Positions 1 to 14,121 are shown, counted from the stretch's first letter. The stretch is 64,000 nt of DNA from Hoplostethus atlanticus (GCA_034670405.1 JAXDDX010000035.1:3605001-3669000), one strand, 5' to 3'. Numbers and translations are program-made. Notes: a model not told the origin generated them from the sequence alone.

Positions 1-916
1 GAGATGGCGAATGCTTGCATGTTTCTGGCGGTGGAGAGGAGGGCGGAGAAATTTACACTCATGTTATTTCCGTCCTTCCACCCCTGCAGTGCCGCCCTGC
101 ATACCCTCTGCCTGCCATCATGCTGCCCGGTGGCACAGAGCTAATGATGTCATCCTTCCAAGCTATCTCTCAGCTGGACCTCCTGACCCTTGTGCTTGTG
201 CCGGGGACACATTAGTGATGATGTGTGGTGTGCAGCTGTGGACATGACAGGACGCCTAAGTGCTGTAAATACCATTCGACAAATCTTGAGGATTGACATT
301 TGAAATGCCTTTTATGTCTCATTTGTGTGACAGGCCACTGACAAAAACTGAAACAATTGAAGAACGGGCCTCCTCTGGGCTAAAGGCATCTTTTGTTTAT
401 AGCCTGCGAAGGAAATCAAAACATGGCTGATGATGTATGGCTGGGTTAAAACAACAGATATGACTGGGAGGAGCCGACCTCTGGCTGATGTAATAGCTGT
501 GATTTATCTTCGGCCTGTCAAAACACAATTCCTCACTAAGAGGTGGTTTCCTCTGATGTGAGTGGTGAGCGCTGAGTGGTCCAGACCGACAGCAGTCCTC
601 ACAGTCTTATACCTTGCGCCACGATGAAACATGTAGGTTCATGTAGCATGGAGAGCCATTATTCTGCTTCAGCTGCTGGGGTCTGTCTCTGAGGCAGCTG
701 TCAGAGAGGGTGGTCTGTCAATCTCCCCTGTCCTTCTGGCTGTTGACAAGGTCATTAGCCTTCATATGACGTCCACATCTCTCGATCGGCAGCTCTCACT
801 TCATCCGGCACATGTACATGCCCTCATAAACACCTGAAGTAAAATGTGATGCAGCCATAGCCGTGCTGGATGTTTGTTAGATTTTTCCCTCCATATATTC
901 CGAGAACAACTATCAA

Positions 917-920
<4 letters not shown>

Positions 921-963
<43 letters not shown>
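921..963. repeat. (CA)n microsatellite
   Basis: Uninterrupted CA for about 43 bases, followed by a short G run. Confidence 0.98.
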
Positions 964-966
<3 letters not shown>

Positions 967-3255
967 GGGGGGCGATCTGTTACTTGAAAATGTGAATCAC
1001 GGCACTCATTGGAAATCCTTGGCTGTAGTTCTGCCTGTCAATCAAAGTGGATCTATTTTTGCATGTGCCTAAACCCCAAGGACTACCCGCCATCACTGAG
1101 CGCACCGAATGTGTGACATCTTCACAATGGGTTCTCTGCAGTGTTTTGGAGCCAATCCGTGGAGGACTTTAGACCCACTTTCCCAACAGATCCTCAGTGA
1201 GAGTGAAATAGAAGACTCTTTGTGGTAAACCATTTATAATGGATTTGTGTAAGAGTTGCTGTATTATTCATGATAGCGATGTACTTTGGTTTCAATTCAT
1301 ATTTTACCACAGGACTTCAAAACAGGATGTCATTTAGTTCTCCCAGCACCATTTCACACTGCGACACTCACAAGGCAGCGTCTCCAGTCTTGTTGGGGGT
1401 GTTTGTAAATTCAATCTGACATTCTATTAAAAAAAAAACAGAAAAGAAAAAGAGCACTCTGGTTCGGTTGGAACAGCATGACGAACATTAAGGTGAACAG
1501 TTTCAGATAGCGGGGTTTTGACAAGACAATGAAGGCATTTCCTTGCGTGTTAACGAAGCCATAGCTTTAACCCATGATGACACTTAAAGGCTGGGGGAGA
1601 TCAGGTCTGAAAAAGTTGCGTGATACTTATCTTGCTAGTTTAGCTGGTAAACCTGAGATGATTTGGCTACTGTTGTAATGGCTGGCTGTGGTAAAGGGCA
1701 CACTGAATATTTATCATAATATAAAGTGAAGTTAAAAACAAAACACGATTCGGACCAGGTCTGACAGAGATACTGCAGTGAAAATAGTGTTCTGGTGAAA
1801 TGTCTTGAGAAGCTATGATTGACATTTGAAATGCTCCAAATTGCCAACCATGTCTTTCTGGTCGTATGTGTGACAGATCATAAACCAACAATTCATTCAA
1901 GAGCCTATTTTGAGCTAACTGGGTAATATGCTCTGTCTAGGTAGGGAAACAAAACCGTCATCATTTTAAGACTGAAAATGTAAATACAGTGCTGAAGTCT
2001 GGATGAAACTTGGATCCTTTGAAAGAGTAAATGTGAAAAAAATAAAGAGTTAACCATTTTTGAGCTCATGCTGTCGGCTCGTGCTCATTGGTTTGCACTC
2101 TTGCTGTTGCCTGTGATTCTTTACACTGGTGTCACTCTTGCCTACCTCTGTTTCCTGCCTCATTAAAACAGAAGCGGAGTAGTCTTGTTTCTGTAACTAC
2201 GTCACAGCCAGAGTGTTACATGAGAAACAGATGTTCTCTTAATCTTAGCCTCATGGGTCCATCTGTGCCACCTGTACTATTGTGTGCTGTCGTGAGACCT
2301 TATATTCCCTCTTTTTGTCTCTAACGTGCTCAGTAGCCGGACCCAGGGCAAAGGCACATCTCCTGGAAAGCCAGTCACGTTGCCCTTTCCACGAGTGCTG
2401 CTCCACAGGGCCTGCGGGCTTGATGACGTGACACTGTGGGCCTCTCGGCTCACTGTCCCAAAAGGGATTGCACCAAAGATAAATGTGATTAGTGGAGTCC
2501 GAGGAAAGGGTGTGTGTGGGTACACACACTGGGGTTTTGATTTTGGAAATTTCAAATGTGATAAAGATTCACTTATACAATATGTTAACTTACTTTGAAA
2601 ACATGCATGTATGACTGCAGCAAGTGTTACATTAGGTTTTCCTCTCTTATTAAGGACCAGTCCATACTTGTTCTATGGCGCCCCCTGATGAAACACAGTT
2701 GCCCCAATATGGACTTCGTTTACATCGTGATTTATTGAATTGATGACATTTTTCCTCTGTTTAACCTGGACCAATTCCAAAACTTTTTGTACCTACTAGT
2801 CATTTAGACCCAAAAATATGTACAAATAGGGCCCAGGTTTAAAAATACCGGAATTATCCTATAAAAGCCATTTTTTCATCTGTAACTCTTCAACACCATA
2901 TGTGGATATATTCAATTTTTACATTGCCAAATAAATTGTGTCTGCAACACAACACATCTCCAATTACAGCCCAAGGAACGACGTGCTAGGCTGCCGCTGT
3001 CACAACGACAGGTTGGAAAAACATTCAGGCTGTGTCGCTGACACCGTACGCAGATGGCAACTAAATCCGGTGGCGAGAAAGTTATACAAATTCAGACGTC
3101 TAAGGGCAAAGTTAAACCCTGATCGCCACATAAACACGTCCTTCAATAGCCCAGAGAAGGAGCCGTAGAGCTTCTCTGTTGCACGGGGGGGTAATACAAA
3201 CCCTCTGCGAGATCAACCGACCATCTCATTTGCCCTGGCAGTTGGCAAGGGTAGG

Positions 3256-3257
<2 letters not shown>

Positions 3258-3297
<40 letters not shown>
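3258..3297. repeat. (GT)n microsatellite
   Basis: Uninterrupted GT for about 40 bases. Confidence 0.98.
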
Positions 3298-3298
<1 letters not shown>

Positions 3299-3453
3299 GG
3301 CGGTTGACGAGTCAGGGGAGAGTCTGAGGTTGACAGGGCACACTCCTCATCAAGTGCCCAACAATGTGAGCGAGGGAAGTTGTCGCTAAATTGTGTATCT
3401 AAGCTTTTTTCTATTGTTAGGTTGGTCTGAGCATCAGCTACAGTCACATTTGG

Positions 3454-3485
<32 letters not shown>

Positions 3486-3536
3486 CCTATTTCTCTCTGT
3501 GTCTCTGTGTCTGTCTTTCTCTCTCTTGATTCCTCT
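3454..3536. repeat. (CT)n microsatellite and CT-rich tail
   Basis: Perfect CT to about 3480, then imperfect CT/GT-rich sequence. Confidence 0.9.
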
Positions 3537-4111
3537 TGTTCTCGCCTGCTTTTTTCCTCATGCTGGGAGATGACACAGTTAGGGAGCCATGGATAGTCAG
3601 TCAGCTCATCCTCTGGGCGTAAGGATGTAGCTTTGCTCGTACGCCATCTCCCTTCACACTATCTTGATTTCAGCAGGGCTTAGCCTCACTCTAGTGTAGC
3701 CAGCTGGCCGAGTGTAAGGGGGACCGGGACCTTTTGCTGGTGAGTGATAGGCATCGCCGTGTGGCGCGTGTATGTCAGGGTCGGGTTCAGTTCACATTCG
3801 TTTGATTCAAAATAAAAAAAGCAGCAACTGCGATCCATGACCTAAAGCTGGAGCCTTCTCCATTATTTCTCAATAGGTTACATGAGGCAACCCTTTCCTG
3901 TCAGAGATTTTTAGTACTCAAATTTTACACAAATTTCACTTCCTGATTTGATTGGACTGAAACGGACCTTAGTACATGCATTTTCTAACGGCATCACAGA
4001 CGGTAGAATATGTTATCTGGGAGATTTTGATTCATGTGGGCTCTCATGACTCAAAATACAAGCCCCAAATCATGACAAAGACAAGTGCAGTGGATTTCAA
4101 GGCTCTGTGTG

Positions 4112-4112
<1 letters not shown>

Positions 4113-4153
<41 letters not shown>
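4113..4153. repeat. (TG)n microsatellite
   Basis: Uninterrupted TG for about 41 bases. Confidence 0.98.
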
Positions 4154-4155
<2 letters not shown>

Positions 4156-5182
4156 TCCCCCAGCACCATTATTCAAGAAGGTGTTTACAGCTGTCTGTCA
4201 ATGCAATGTCCACTTGTCCACAGATCTTGTGCAGCTGTTTGTGACGTGTCAGTCATGGGTCTGTTCCCATTGCTGCACAGGAACAGCCTACACCTGACAG
4301 GAGAACAGTGACGAGCTTAAAACCGCCAATGCCATTTCAGAAAATCCCTGTCACCAGACCCACAGGCACATACTAAACAATATGACTAAAATACAGATCC
4401 AAAATAAAAAAAATATAAAATAACAGGCCAAAATAGTTTCAACTTATGTTTAGTTGTCACAAACTTTAACGGCCCAAATGCGTAAAGCTGGCGGTCACCC
4501 AGAATGACATCTTCAAATCTCCCCGGCCCGTCGCACACCTGCGTTTTTTGAAACGGCAAGAGTGGATGTTGATGCGTTGTGCTTTGCACTGAGGGACAAA
4601 TATGAAACAAGAATGACGTCAAGCAAGGCGAACATCATTTTTCTACCTCTGGCCCATAGGCTGCAGCTGGTCATGACTTAGTTTTTCTTTCATGCCAAAC
4701 ATTTATTAAACAAGTTCTTATTTGCTTTGACGACTAACCATGGCCCACGAACATGGCTTTGAAAAACACCAGAGGCAGGGCTTTACTGAAAATAGTTTCC
4801 ACCAGTGAAACAGCGGGCACTTCTGCTATTCCAACATGCTTCTCCGTCTAATTTTTCATATCTGGATAAGGGAATCTTGGCATTTGGCTCTGATGGATTT
4901 CACTCACATACAGAAGTGCAGTATGAATTGAAGCTTAATGGCTTTCCTGACTGAAGGGGGAAGGGATCATATCACGCTTAACTCGCTTAACTAATATTCA
5001 CAGCGACATCGGACAGCAATGTCAGAGTGCATTTAGAGTAAACATCCGATGGTGTGAGGGACAAGATAAAGCAGATGGCGTGCCTTTTTGTGCAAATTCT
5101 CATTAAATGTATGTGCGAATAGATTGGAGCACACATCCACCCACTTAGTATTACACACATGCAACCATCCATGTAATCACAG

Positions 5183-5458
5183 CACTGAAAAAATATCCAC
5201 TTTAAGTGATTTTATCTAATTTCTAGAGTTAAAAAGCTGTTACATAACAAGTTACATCATTTCTGTTAGATGAAGTTTGTAACTTGTTTGTTTCAATGCA
5301 GTTTCTCTTATTATAAAACTAATGTCACTTTATTCTAGAAGATTATTGAAACAAGTGGATCTGAGGAGACAAGCGAAATGATCTCACTCCATTATTATGT
5401 TTTAAGTAACACAAATCAACACAAGATGACGTAATTGTTAGATGAACATTTTGCAGTG
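5183..5458. mobile_element. Candidate MITE with CACTG...CAGTG ends
   Basis: The left end CACTGAAAAAAT and the right end ATTTTGCAGTG are imperfect inverted copies. The interior is A/T-rich with TAACTTGTTTGTTTC-type runs like those of short teleost DNA elements. No clear target duplication is seen. Confidence 0.45.
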
Positions 5459-6015
5459 AAAAGACAGACAGAGAATGTGGCCATATGTTTGCGTATCCCG
5501 AAGGTGATGGAGAGACGACCCATGTTAAGCTTCATTGATATTCCAGCCGTCCTCTCCGTGTGGCTGGAGGCTCAAGTAACTCTGAAATGCTGATATCAGA
5601 GATTGCCTGTCCGCAGTGTTTTGCACAGTGATTGTGTAATCTGAGTGGACAGAGTGTTTTTTATTGTTGGACTAGGGGTGGAAGTTCCTCCTCCCAGCAA
5701 GCCTCGACCCATGGGCTTTGACTCCACTCATCAGAGAGGTCCTAAAACAATCATCCTAATAACTCTGTGCTCATCTCGCTCGCCTCCAGCTGGTGAGTGT
5801 GTCTAAAGAAGGAACCCCTCACAGCCACGAGGAGGCCTGCTAGTCACGCAATATTGTTACCCATATTGTCATTTTTGGCAGCTGTACAGCAACAGTACAC
5901 AGGTCTAAAATGCTTTATATGCTGCATGGTGACACATGCAGGCTGCATGTTATTTGAGGAAATGAGATGCTAAATGCAATAATCACCTTGTTAACTTGTT
6001 TTTCAACTGTATTTT

Positions 6016-6052
6016 CCCTTTCTTCTACCCTTGGTAAGGGTAGAAGAAGGGA
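6016..6052. repeat. Near-perfect hairpin with a 3-base loop
   Basis: CTTCTACCCTT and AAGGGTAGAAG are perfect inverted arms around GGT, and pairing extends outward with one mismatch to about 16 pairs. It is followed by imperfect GGAATAGGTGTC repeats to about 6118. Confidence 0.7.
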
Positions 6053-8940
6053 AGGTGGGAATAGGTGTCTTTAGGAATAGGTGTCCTTAGGTGTCTAAGG
6101 TGGGAATAGTTGTGTTAGGGTAATGCTCACTTATACTACTATGATAGCCACAGACAGTGATGTGCCTGGGCCATCCTAGCCACTGTGCCCTTGACTGATT
6201 GAACACCCTTGTCCTATGCTCCCACTTCCTGGGTTGCCACAGGGCAAACTGCCCAGAATCCCAAATGTCAGCGGATGGCTTAAGGAATGACAGCCGCTGC
6301 ATCTTGAATGTCCACCACCACATTCTGAGAGGCGTTCAAAGGGACGAGGTGACATTTGCAGCAGGGTCGTCTGACATCCTTTTGCCTCCTCCTTCTGTTT
6401 CCTCCATGCCACCCCTTGTCTCCTGCCCTGCTGTGACCATGAATCTACATGGGGCACCAGGCTCCTTACCGGGCCAAACATCATGCTGTGTTTGACATTC
6501 ATCATTTATTGATGAGCTGTTCTTTAATTGCAGCTGGAGAGTGTTTAGCTTCTCTGCTTTCACACTGGCTGATCCATGGGGAGGGCCCTCCTACGGAGGC
6601 CTCACATTTACTCGGCTCGCTGGGAGCACAATTGTTGACTTATAATGGTTGTGACACACACACAAAATAACCTGCAGCGTTTTTTTATTTTTATTTTTTT
6701 CAGCATTTCACTCTCACTCTCTCCCTCCATTTCAGCTCCATTGAGCCTATAGATGGGCAGAGGGCAGAAGTGAAATAATTAACCACTGAGTCGAAGTGGA
6801 GCCAAAGAGGGCTTTGATTGGTGTGTGACACTCGTCGAGGGCCTCTCAAGTTGGAATATTCGGATGCCTGCAAAATGTCTGTCTAGCCTGGAGATGAGTA
6901 ACAAGGGAGCTCCAGATCACAGTCATTCAGTGCTGATGGAAATGCTAAATCCATTAAGAAACCCAGGGAATATTTGTCCATATGTTATGTAATTAAAATT
7001 AACTTGAATTCCAATTGTCACTCACCAAAAGCCCGTCAAGATGATATTCATAGCCCTGCCTTATTGTAAACAGATGCCATTCTTTGGTGGTTCCTCCTGC
7101 ATCCACGGTCTGTCTTTCATCTCCAACCACTCAAATTTCCCTTTTTTTTCTAATGTGAATCTGGTGTAGGATTAATTTGTCTCCACGAGCTAGACAGTTG
7201 GATACATTTAGCCCTAAGACTGGAAGAATTCTGCTGTCGTGGCTGCCATGTTAATAGCAAAGTGTTGATGCTGTCCTGATTGTACTTTTATCCAAATGAA
7301 TACCCGGGGACACACGGCAGTAAATCTGGATCGATGCTCCGTCTCCGCTGACAAGGTCACTCCAACCTGAAGGCTGTCTTATTTCTCTCTCATGTCCCAT
7401 TTACACTACTTTTAACACCTCGGTGACTTGTCATTGTTCTAAAGACTGAACGATCAATTTGTGCAAACAGCTGTTGAGAAAGTAATGCTTTATCCACCAC
7501 TGATGTGGAGACTCTAGATAGATTGCTTTCCCCAAAGCTTTGAAGTGGAGAAGAAAATGAAGTGAACAAACAACAAGGGATTTTCGATCGTTCCAACTCC
7601 AGGGGGCTTAGAGGCGCACATCAGTAGCTCTACACCCTGCAAATGTCCTAATAACTTTCATGTTGGAACAATATATGATGGTTATGGGCGATAAAAATGG
7701 ATCGAAGTAATCACAATGGGAATGTTGACCAATTAGGAGAGAGAAAACTAACGATAATTGTAGAGTTGTTGGGATTTCTCTGGCTGATAGACTAGATAGC
7801 AGACAAAAGGTCTACTGGCTCTGTACAAATAGGTCTATCTTAAGGCTGATTTACATTGGAAAATTGCAGCCAAGAGACTCAGAGGATTGCATTCGGGGAT
7901 TTAACATCTGTGTGACTACCCTCAGCAACAGAGTGGCCATTATCCTTTCAATGTGAAAACCTCCTCCATTTGCACTAAGTGTCTCTGCTCTAGTCCATTT
8001 TGTCTAAAGCTGCTTGGCAATTAATCAGCTGAAACAAACAGGACAGAGGAAATGTGTGTGTTGTTCTGCTTGATTTCACACTGAACCTTTTCAGAGAGAG
8101 GTTACATGCTGGCCAGCTACGAGCATCTTGAAGAATGAAAATATAAGAATGAAAAATAAAATACAATCACCACTAATAGCTCACTACTACAACTTAACCT
8201 ACTACCACTTATCTAGCGTTACTGCAACAAAGGATTAAGCCCTCTTACAAATCCAGTAAACATGATAAAGGGTTTATCCTACAGTGTAACACACATATCT
8301 AGAAGTGTACATTATCCATTGCAAGTAGACAAACCAATATGTCATTCTTTTCAGAATTTCAATAATACATGGACAAACTAATCTCTAAATAAAGTCAAAC
8401 GTACCGATATGACTTAGTCTACAATTAGGTTGGCACTAAAAGATGCACCATTGCCAATCACTAAAGAAACCACGTCTGAATCTCCTCTGCTACAGCACCA
8501 GTGTCAGTCTGACAGAGAGACAAGGCATAACAATTAAGACTGCTGTCATTTTCTGTTGCTGGATCACGTCAAGCCTTCCCAAACACAGTACATATTTAGG
8601 CATGGTATGGGCTAGACCAGTGAAACCACAACAAGGAATGCCAACCTTAAAGCTGTTTTGTGGCAGACAGTTGAAGTTGCCTTAGCTTTTTTTCCAAAAT
8701 CTACACGCTCTCTTATCAAATCTCTCCTTAGTTGTTTTGATGAAAAAGGTGCTCTCTCGCCCCGTAGCGCTATGTCAACATTACTGTGTGTGTGCGTAAC
8801 AGCAGACTCATCTCACTTCAGCGGACGCCTGAAGCAAGCACTGGAAATATTAGATGAGGAGTGTTAGATGCTGTTTTCTACCGCCTGGGTATTTGGGTAC
8901 TTGCTTGAATAACAAAATACAATGCAGTGTATGTGTTAAC

Positions 8941-8985
8941 TTATATATATATATATATATTACATATATTATATATATACTTCTA
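8941..8985. repeat. (AT)n microsatellite
   Basis: Alternating TA with one TACA interruption. Confidence 0.9.
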
Positions 8986-10299
8986 TTAACTTATACATTT
9001 TTCACAGTGAATATTCTTTTTTGTGACTTACAAATAGTAAGCAAAAAAGTAAGTAAATAAGCCGCCAGCGCCTCTGACAGGACTACCCACCAATCAGAGC
9101 GCTTAGAAATGTCATCGCCCCGTCTTCAAATGCCTCCTTCATTGTCCCCGTGGAACAACCTTGGTCTAATTGCATTTACCTGTTGCATCAAATCCCATTT
9201 GGGAAATTCAATTCACATTCTGAACGAAACATCTTCCCTCCATCACTAGTTTAAGAATCATGGCTCTCCTATCAGAAATATAGCGGTGATAAAAAATATT
9301 TGGAAGGAAGGATGGGTCATAAAAAAAACTCTTTGTTCGATCCGACGGGTAATTTGCTGTGGCGGGGCATCACTGTTATAATTGTACAACAGAATTGATT
9401 TATTATGCTGATGCTGGCTCTGTAGAAAAAAAAAAGAAATGCAAAAGTATGAAGGTTCGTGCTGCGGTTTTTGAAAAGGTCACAGTTGTGAGTTTTCTAT
9501 TTGCAGACACAACTAATGAAGATTCTCCAATGGGCAGGTTGTGTAATCCTGTAATTCTCTAAAAATTGTGATGTAACCAAAACCAGGGAAGCTTACTGTC
9601 AAAGCAATGTGTTGTTATTGTCATGTGGGGATTACAAGGCAGGTGAAAAGGTGAACTACAGTTGTAAAAAATCCTTAATATAATTCGATTGAAACAGGTG
9701 TGAATTGTATATATTGTATGGTATGATAAATATATGACTGCTAGATTTCAGATTTTTCCAGATGTAAATGATCCTCTTTTCTTCACACTATAGGAAGTGA
9801 CATCACATGTTGACAACATGGCTCAGGCACGCCTCCATGGGAATGAGGAGAGGGGAGAGGGCATGATAAACCGTGGCACATTCAGAGGCAGACACTGGAT
9901 TGGCATGGCTGTGTGCAGTTCAGGACTCCGATCTGCATGCATATGGCTGCTGTTTGGACGTTTGGATTCTCTCTCCGCAGCTACAGAGCTTTGATACCCA
10001 GCTGGACAGTGTGTTATTGAGCTCTGCTCTGATCTCACAGCATGTTGCAGAGCGCTGGGAGATAGAGAGGGAATGTGAGGGGAGGAGGGGGGGGGGACCT
10101 TACCACACACACTCCAGCGGTGGCTTCTCTCTCTCTCTCTCTCTCTGTCAGGCTTTCCCGCAGAAACCTGGGACTAATGGAGGGATGCAACGATTTCACT
10201 CGTCACTTGTCATGCTTGAATCACCCCTCCGTGTATCCTTTTGTGTCAGAGACCCTCGTGTCTTTGTCTGTCACTGCCGCCAGATCGACCGTGGGTTAG

Positions 10300-10785
10300 C
10301 GTGGCGGACGGAGTCCCCTCCTCAACCCCCCTCACCCTTGTCCGTGCCCCCGGCTTGTCATCACTCCCGGCTTGCTCGTTTCTATTTACCTCTGTTAAGC
10401 TACCCTCCCCCTTCTGTTAAGCTCCGTCTTTCTTGCTCTCCCTCTCCCTACTGCTTGCTATCTCCCTCCCCTCGCTCCTTCAAAGCGAGCAGTCTGCTAT
10501 TCTATCCAGGCTGCCTGCTACATGATCTCTTGGAAAACAGTGTTCGCCGCTGCTCTCTCGCCACTCAATCCCTGAGCCCTTTCGGATTTCCATCTCGACA
10601 ACGGCAGGATGCTCCTTCACAAGGATTGATCCCCCTCCTCCCCCTTTCACTCACCCCTTCCCCTCCCCTTTCCTAATCTCCTGCCCTCTGACCCTCTCCC
10701 CCTTTTTCTTTACTCCCACCCACCCCCTCCCATTTGTCCTTACCCCAAGCCTCTGCTCCCCCTAACTCATTTCACCCCCTTGACC
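10300..10785 (+). promoter_or_regulatory. C/T-rich strand-asymmetric leader upstream of lrrc38
   Basis: Almost 500 bases before the start codon are strongly pyrimidine-rich on the plus strand, with repeated CCCTCCCC and CTCTCCC blocks. This probably covers the 5' leader and core promoter of lrrc38. No TATA box stands out and the transcription start cannot be placed. A shorter CT run occurs just upstream, near 10130-10147. Confidence 0.4.
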
Positions 10786-11413
10786 ATGTTGCCATGTGTC
10801 TGCTGGCTCCAACTCCTCCTCATCTTGCTGTCCTCTGTCTTACGGACCTGGGGGCAAAACTGCCCAGCAAACTGCCTGTGCCCAGATCCCCACACTGTGG
10901 ACTGCAGCGGCCGCGGGCTGACCCGTCTACCCAATAAGATCCCCTTGGACGTGCGCAGGCTGTTGCTGTCTGACAACTGGATACCCCGCATCCCCTCAGA
11001 CTTCCTGGTTCTGTACAGTGACTTGGTCTACTTGGACCTACGGAACAACTCTCTGTCCCACATAGAGCCGGGGACTCTCAGCACCTCTTCCAGGCTGGTC
11101 TTCCTGGACCTGGGCAGCAACAATCTGACTGAGATCCCTAAAGGGACCTTTGGGGAGTCCCGTAGTCTGATCAAACTACGCCTGGGCAACAACCCGTACT
11201 TGAGCATGATCAATGAGGATGCTTTCCTGGGCCTCACCTCTCTGAGAGAGCTGGAGCTGGAGCGCAACGCACTATCTACCCTAAAGGTGGGGACACTGAG
11301 TCAGTTGCCCTCCCTGCGGGTGGTGCGGCTGGAGAGCAACCCTTGGGTGTGTAACTGCAACTTTGCCAACCTGTTTGCATGGCTGATGGAAAACAGTCAC
11401 AAGCTTCCTAACG
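10786..11413 (+). CDS. lrrc38: lrrc38-like coding exon 1 (signal peptide, LRRNT, LRRs, start of LRRCT)
   Basis: It encodes residues 1-209 plus one base of codon 210. The start chosen is the ATG at 10786, which has A at -3 and is followed at once by the signal peptide; the two codons before it in frame are TTG and ACC, so no earlier ATG competes. The exon ends at AACG before a good donor, GTAAGA, at 11414. GC content is clearly higher than in the surrounding DNA, as expected for a teleost coding exon. If the donor is not used, the frame runs 13 more codons into the intron and stops at 11452-11454. Confidence 0.93.
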
Positions 11414-14121
11414 GTAAGAAATGTCAGGGAACCATTTGCTTTCAATGTGCTTGATCCAAATAAAGCGTATCACACCATATATGAACAACATACATGATGC
11501 TATCTGAAGATCCTTTGCCATGCCGCTGCTCCGTTCTATTTATGTTATCCCTGTAGGAGAGGGAACCCCCCCCCCTCCCCTCCCCTTGTTCTAAATTTGT
11601 CTCTTTCTTCCTCCACCCCCAGAGCCTATAGTGTGAGAAACTGAGTGTAATAAGACAATGAGATTTGCTTGGAAGGGAAAACTATGGGAATGCTTTGATA
11701 TGCAACTCAACGCGAAGCACCATCTCAAAACCCGTGCAGCTTCATCCACTTTGAAAAAAACGTCTCATGTTAGTAATTTCGCTTTAGTTTCCAATTTCTC
11801 TGTTTGCACGTCACCATCTACATGAAGTATTCTATCCTGTATTCTGTCCATAATCTTTACAGCAAATAAATCAATGGGGCCTGTATTTATATAATGCTTA
11901 TATTTTGGTGGACACTGTTATCCAACAATACCGTGAGTGCATACTTATATTTTTAGCATGGATTGCCCCAATGGGAATCAAACCCCTAATCCTAATAGTA
12001 ATCCTGCATTAGAGTCGTGCTCTATCCATTTAGCTATATAGGGCCATAGTAGCGGAGTATAATATCGCCTCTGCAAATGTAGCCAACCACTCCCCTCTCT
12101 CTCGCACGACCCATGCCAGGTCTACCCTTGTGATTCAGCCTGGAGGGGCGAGTTAAGTAACAGGATGGAAGTCTTGGTGTGTGCATGTGTATGTGTGTGT
12201 GTGCGTGTCGGTGTGTGTGTGTGCGCGTGTGCATCAGCCCTATCTCCCATTGTGTCCGGGAGACGCTCTCTCAATGGTTGCATGCATATCTGGGGAACAG
12301 CAAAAGATCACCATGTTCCTACAGGAGTGGATAAAATCTGCTTCCATGGAGATGATTCGTCTCAACATCCAAAGCCAGTGGTTCCAATTGTGGGTGGTTA
12401 GATTTGTCCTGGGCGAGAGACAAAGTGTCATGATTGTTCAATTCTGTATTAATTTCTTCCAATTTACTGTAAAACACAGAATATCCTAAACGTCCGTCTC
12501 TGTCCGAAATCTTCCCTTTTTTGACAAATCGTTGTTATCCTTATTAGTTTTATTCGGTGGGACAAGCGGGACCCTAAATGCTCAGCCTTGTGGATTTTAT
12601 TGATAGTGTCCTTCACAATATAGAGGACACAACAGCAGTTATCTAATAAGTGCAAGCTAGCACACGTGGTAGCCAAGGCAGCAAAAATAAACAGAACTGA
12701 CAGTCCAGACACTCATGACTCATAACTCATGCTGTTATCATATTTTGGATGAGACTAGTTTAAACAGATTACTTGACTTTGGCTTAATCTGGGCATCTAA
12801 GGTGAATGGGGCTCACAATGTTGTGACATATGTCTGGGCACATATAGGCTGCGCTTTTAAACCATTCCTAATTCAGCTGATGAATGCACAATACTCTGGT
12901 ACAGGAGTGTAAAAAGGGCCTATAGATAAGGAGTGGTCTATTGCTGTCACTGTTCCAAGGCTGTTCTGGGTAGGAAATGTTGATCTGCAAAGTACATCAA
13001 CACCATTTGTCCATTTGTTCTGTGTCCACTGACAAACGTAGAATTGTAAAAGCCCAAATGCATGTATGTAATATTTTGTTTCCACCAGCCTTTAGGATAT
13101 GATTCCCTTTGGGATGTGAAAAAAGGATACCCAACCAGATGAGACAACAACCTCTGGACATCATAATCAATATCTCATATTGTGATTATGACAATAGAGC
13201 TTTTCTATTATATTGAGGGTCTCATAAGATATATTGTAATCAGATTCCAAATTAAAATCAAAGATCAAACTTAAATCCCTCTAGTTGTCCTTTGCTGACA
13301 ATAGCTTTAATTCATTCCCCCCACACACTGGCTGGGTGTTGCAAACTGCTGACAACTAACAAAAGCAAACTCCTCTCACATTTAGGCCATGGTGTACTGT
13401 GCTATTGATACTGCTCTTCCTCTCCTCTCCAGTCTTTCTGCATTTGCCCTGAAAATAGAAGTTTGGGCCTGTGAAGAAGAGAAGTTGATAAACTGGCAAC
13501 AATACCTTATTCCCCCTAGTGAGAGGCTGCAAATGCATTCATCACAGGTTCTCTGTGTTGTCAACTGCAAGGCATAATGAATTGCATTAGCGGTGCTGGC
13601 CAAGCAGACATCAACAGCAAGCAAGGAGCCAATGGCGGAGCCAAGCTGCTGGCATGCCTGCCAACTGGGCCCACTGTATACACACTCTCAATTTGAGTTA
13701 GTAATGTGTATCTCACCTCATATACAGGTCTAACATTGCCATTAGTGAGTGTTGTTTTATGACCCCAGAGAGGAGACCACCAGGCAGACACATATCATCA
13801 TGTGGGGAAAAAAACAACAGCAACAAATTTTACATTTGATCTTTTATTGAGGATTTATTGTTGTGCTCTAGTCTTTAACAACTAGAGGTGCCTGGGGTGT
13901 ACTTAACTCAGAGAGTTGTTCATTATTCATAATAATTATCTTTGGCTGCTCTCTTCTAGGACAACGCACATGACTTCTTAAGGGTCAGAGAGGACAAGAA
14001 AAATTGTGATGAACTGAAAATATCTTGCTAAACAATTCTGTGCCTTCCAAGTTATGGAAGACTTGCTTGAATCATTTTCACCAAGAAAATGTTCAAAATG
14101 AAGTCGAACACATGCAAACAG

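Larger units (their letters stand above)
1..10299. other. Gene-free region left of lrrc38
   Basis: About 10 kb with no recognisable exon on either strand. The longest open frames are short and unlike known families. It holds CA/TG/CT/AT microsatellites, one strong hairpin (6016-6052) and a candidate MITE (5183-5458). The left neighbour gene is not reached. Confidence 0.6.

Noticed and set aside
9873..10676. Longest open frame in the window, 267 codons, upstream of lrrc38
   Set aside because: It lies in C/T-rich low-complexity DNA, gives a Ser/Pro/Leu-rich product, has no recognisable domain and does not begin with ATG in a convincing context.
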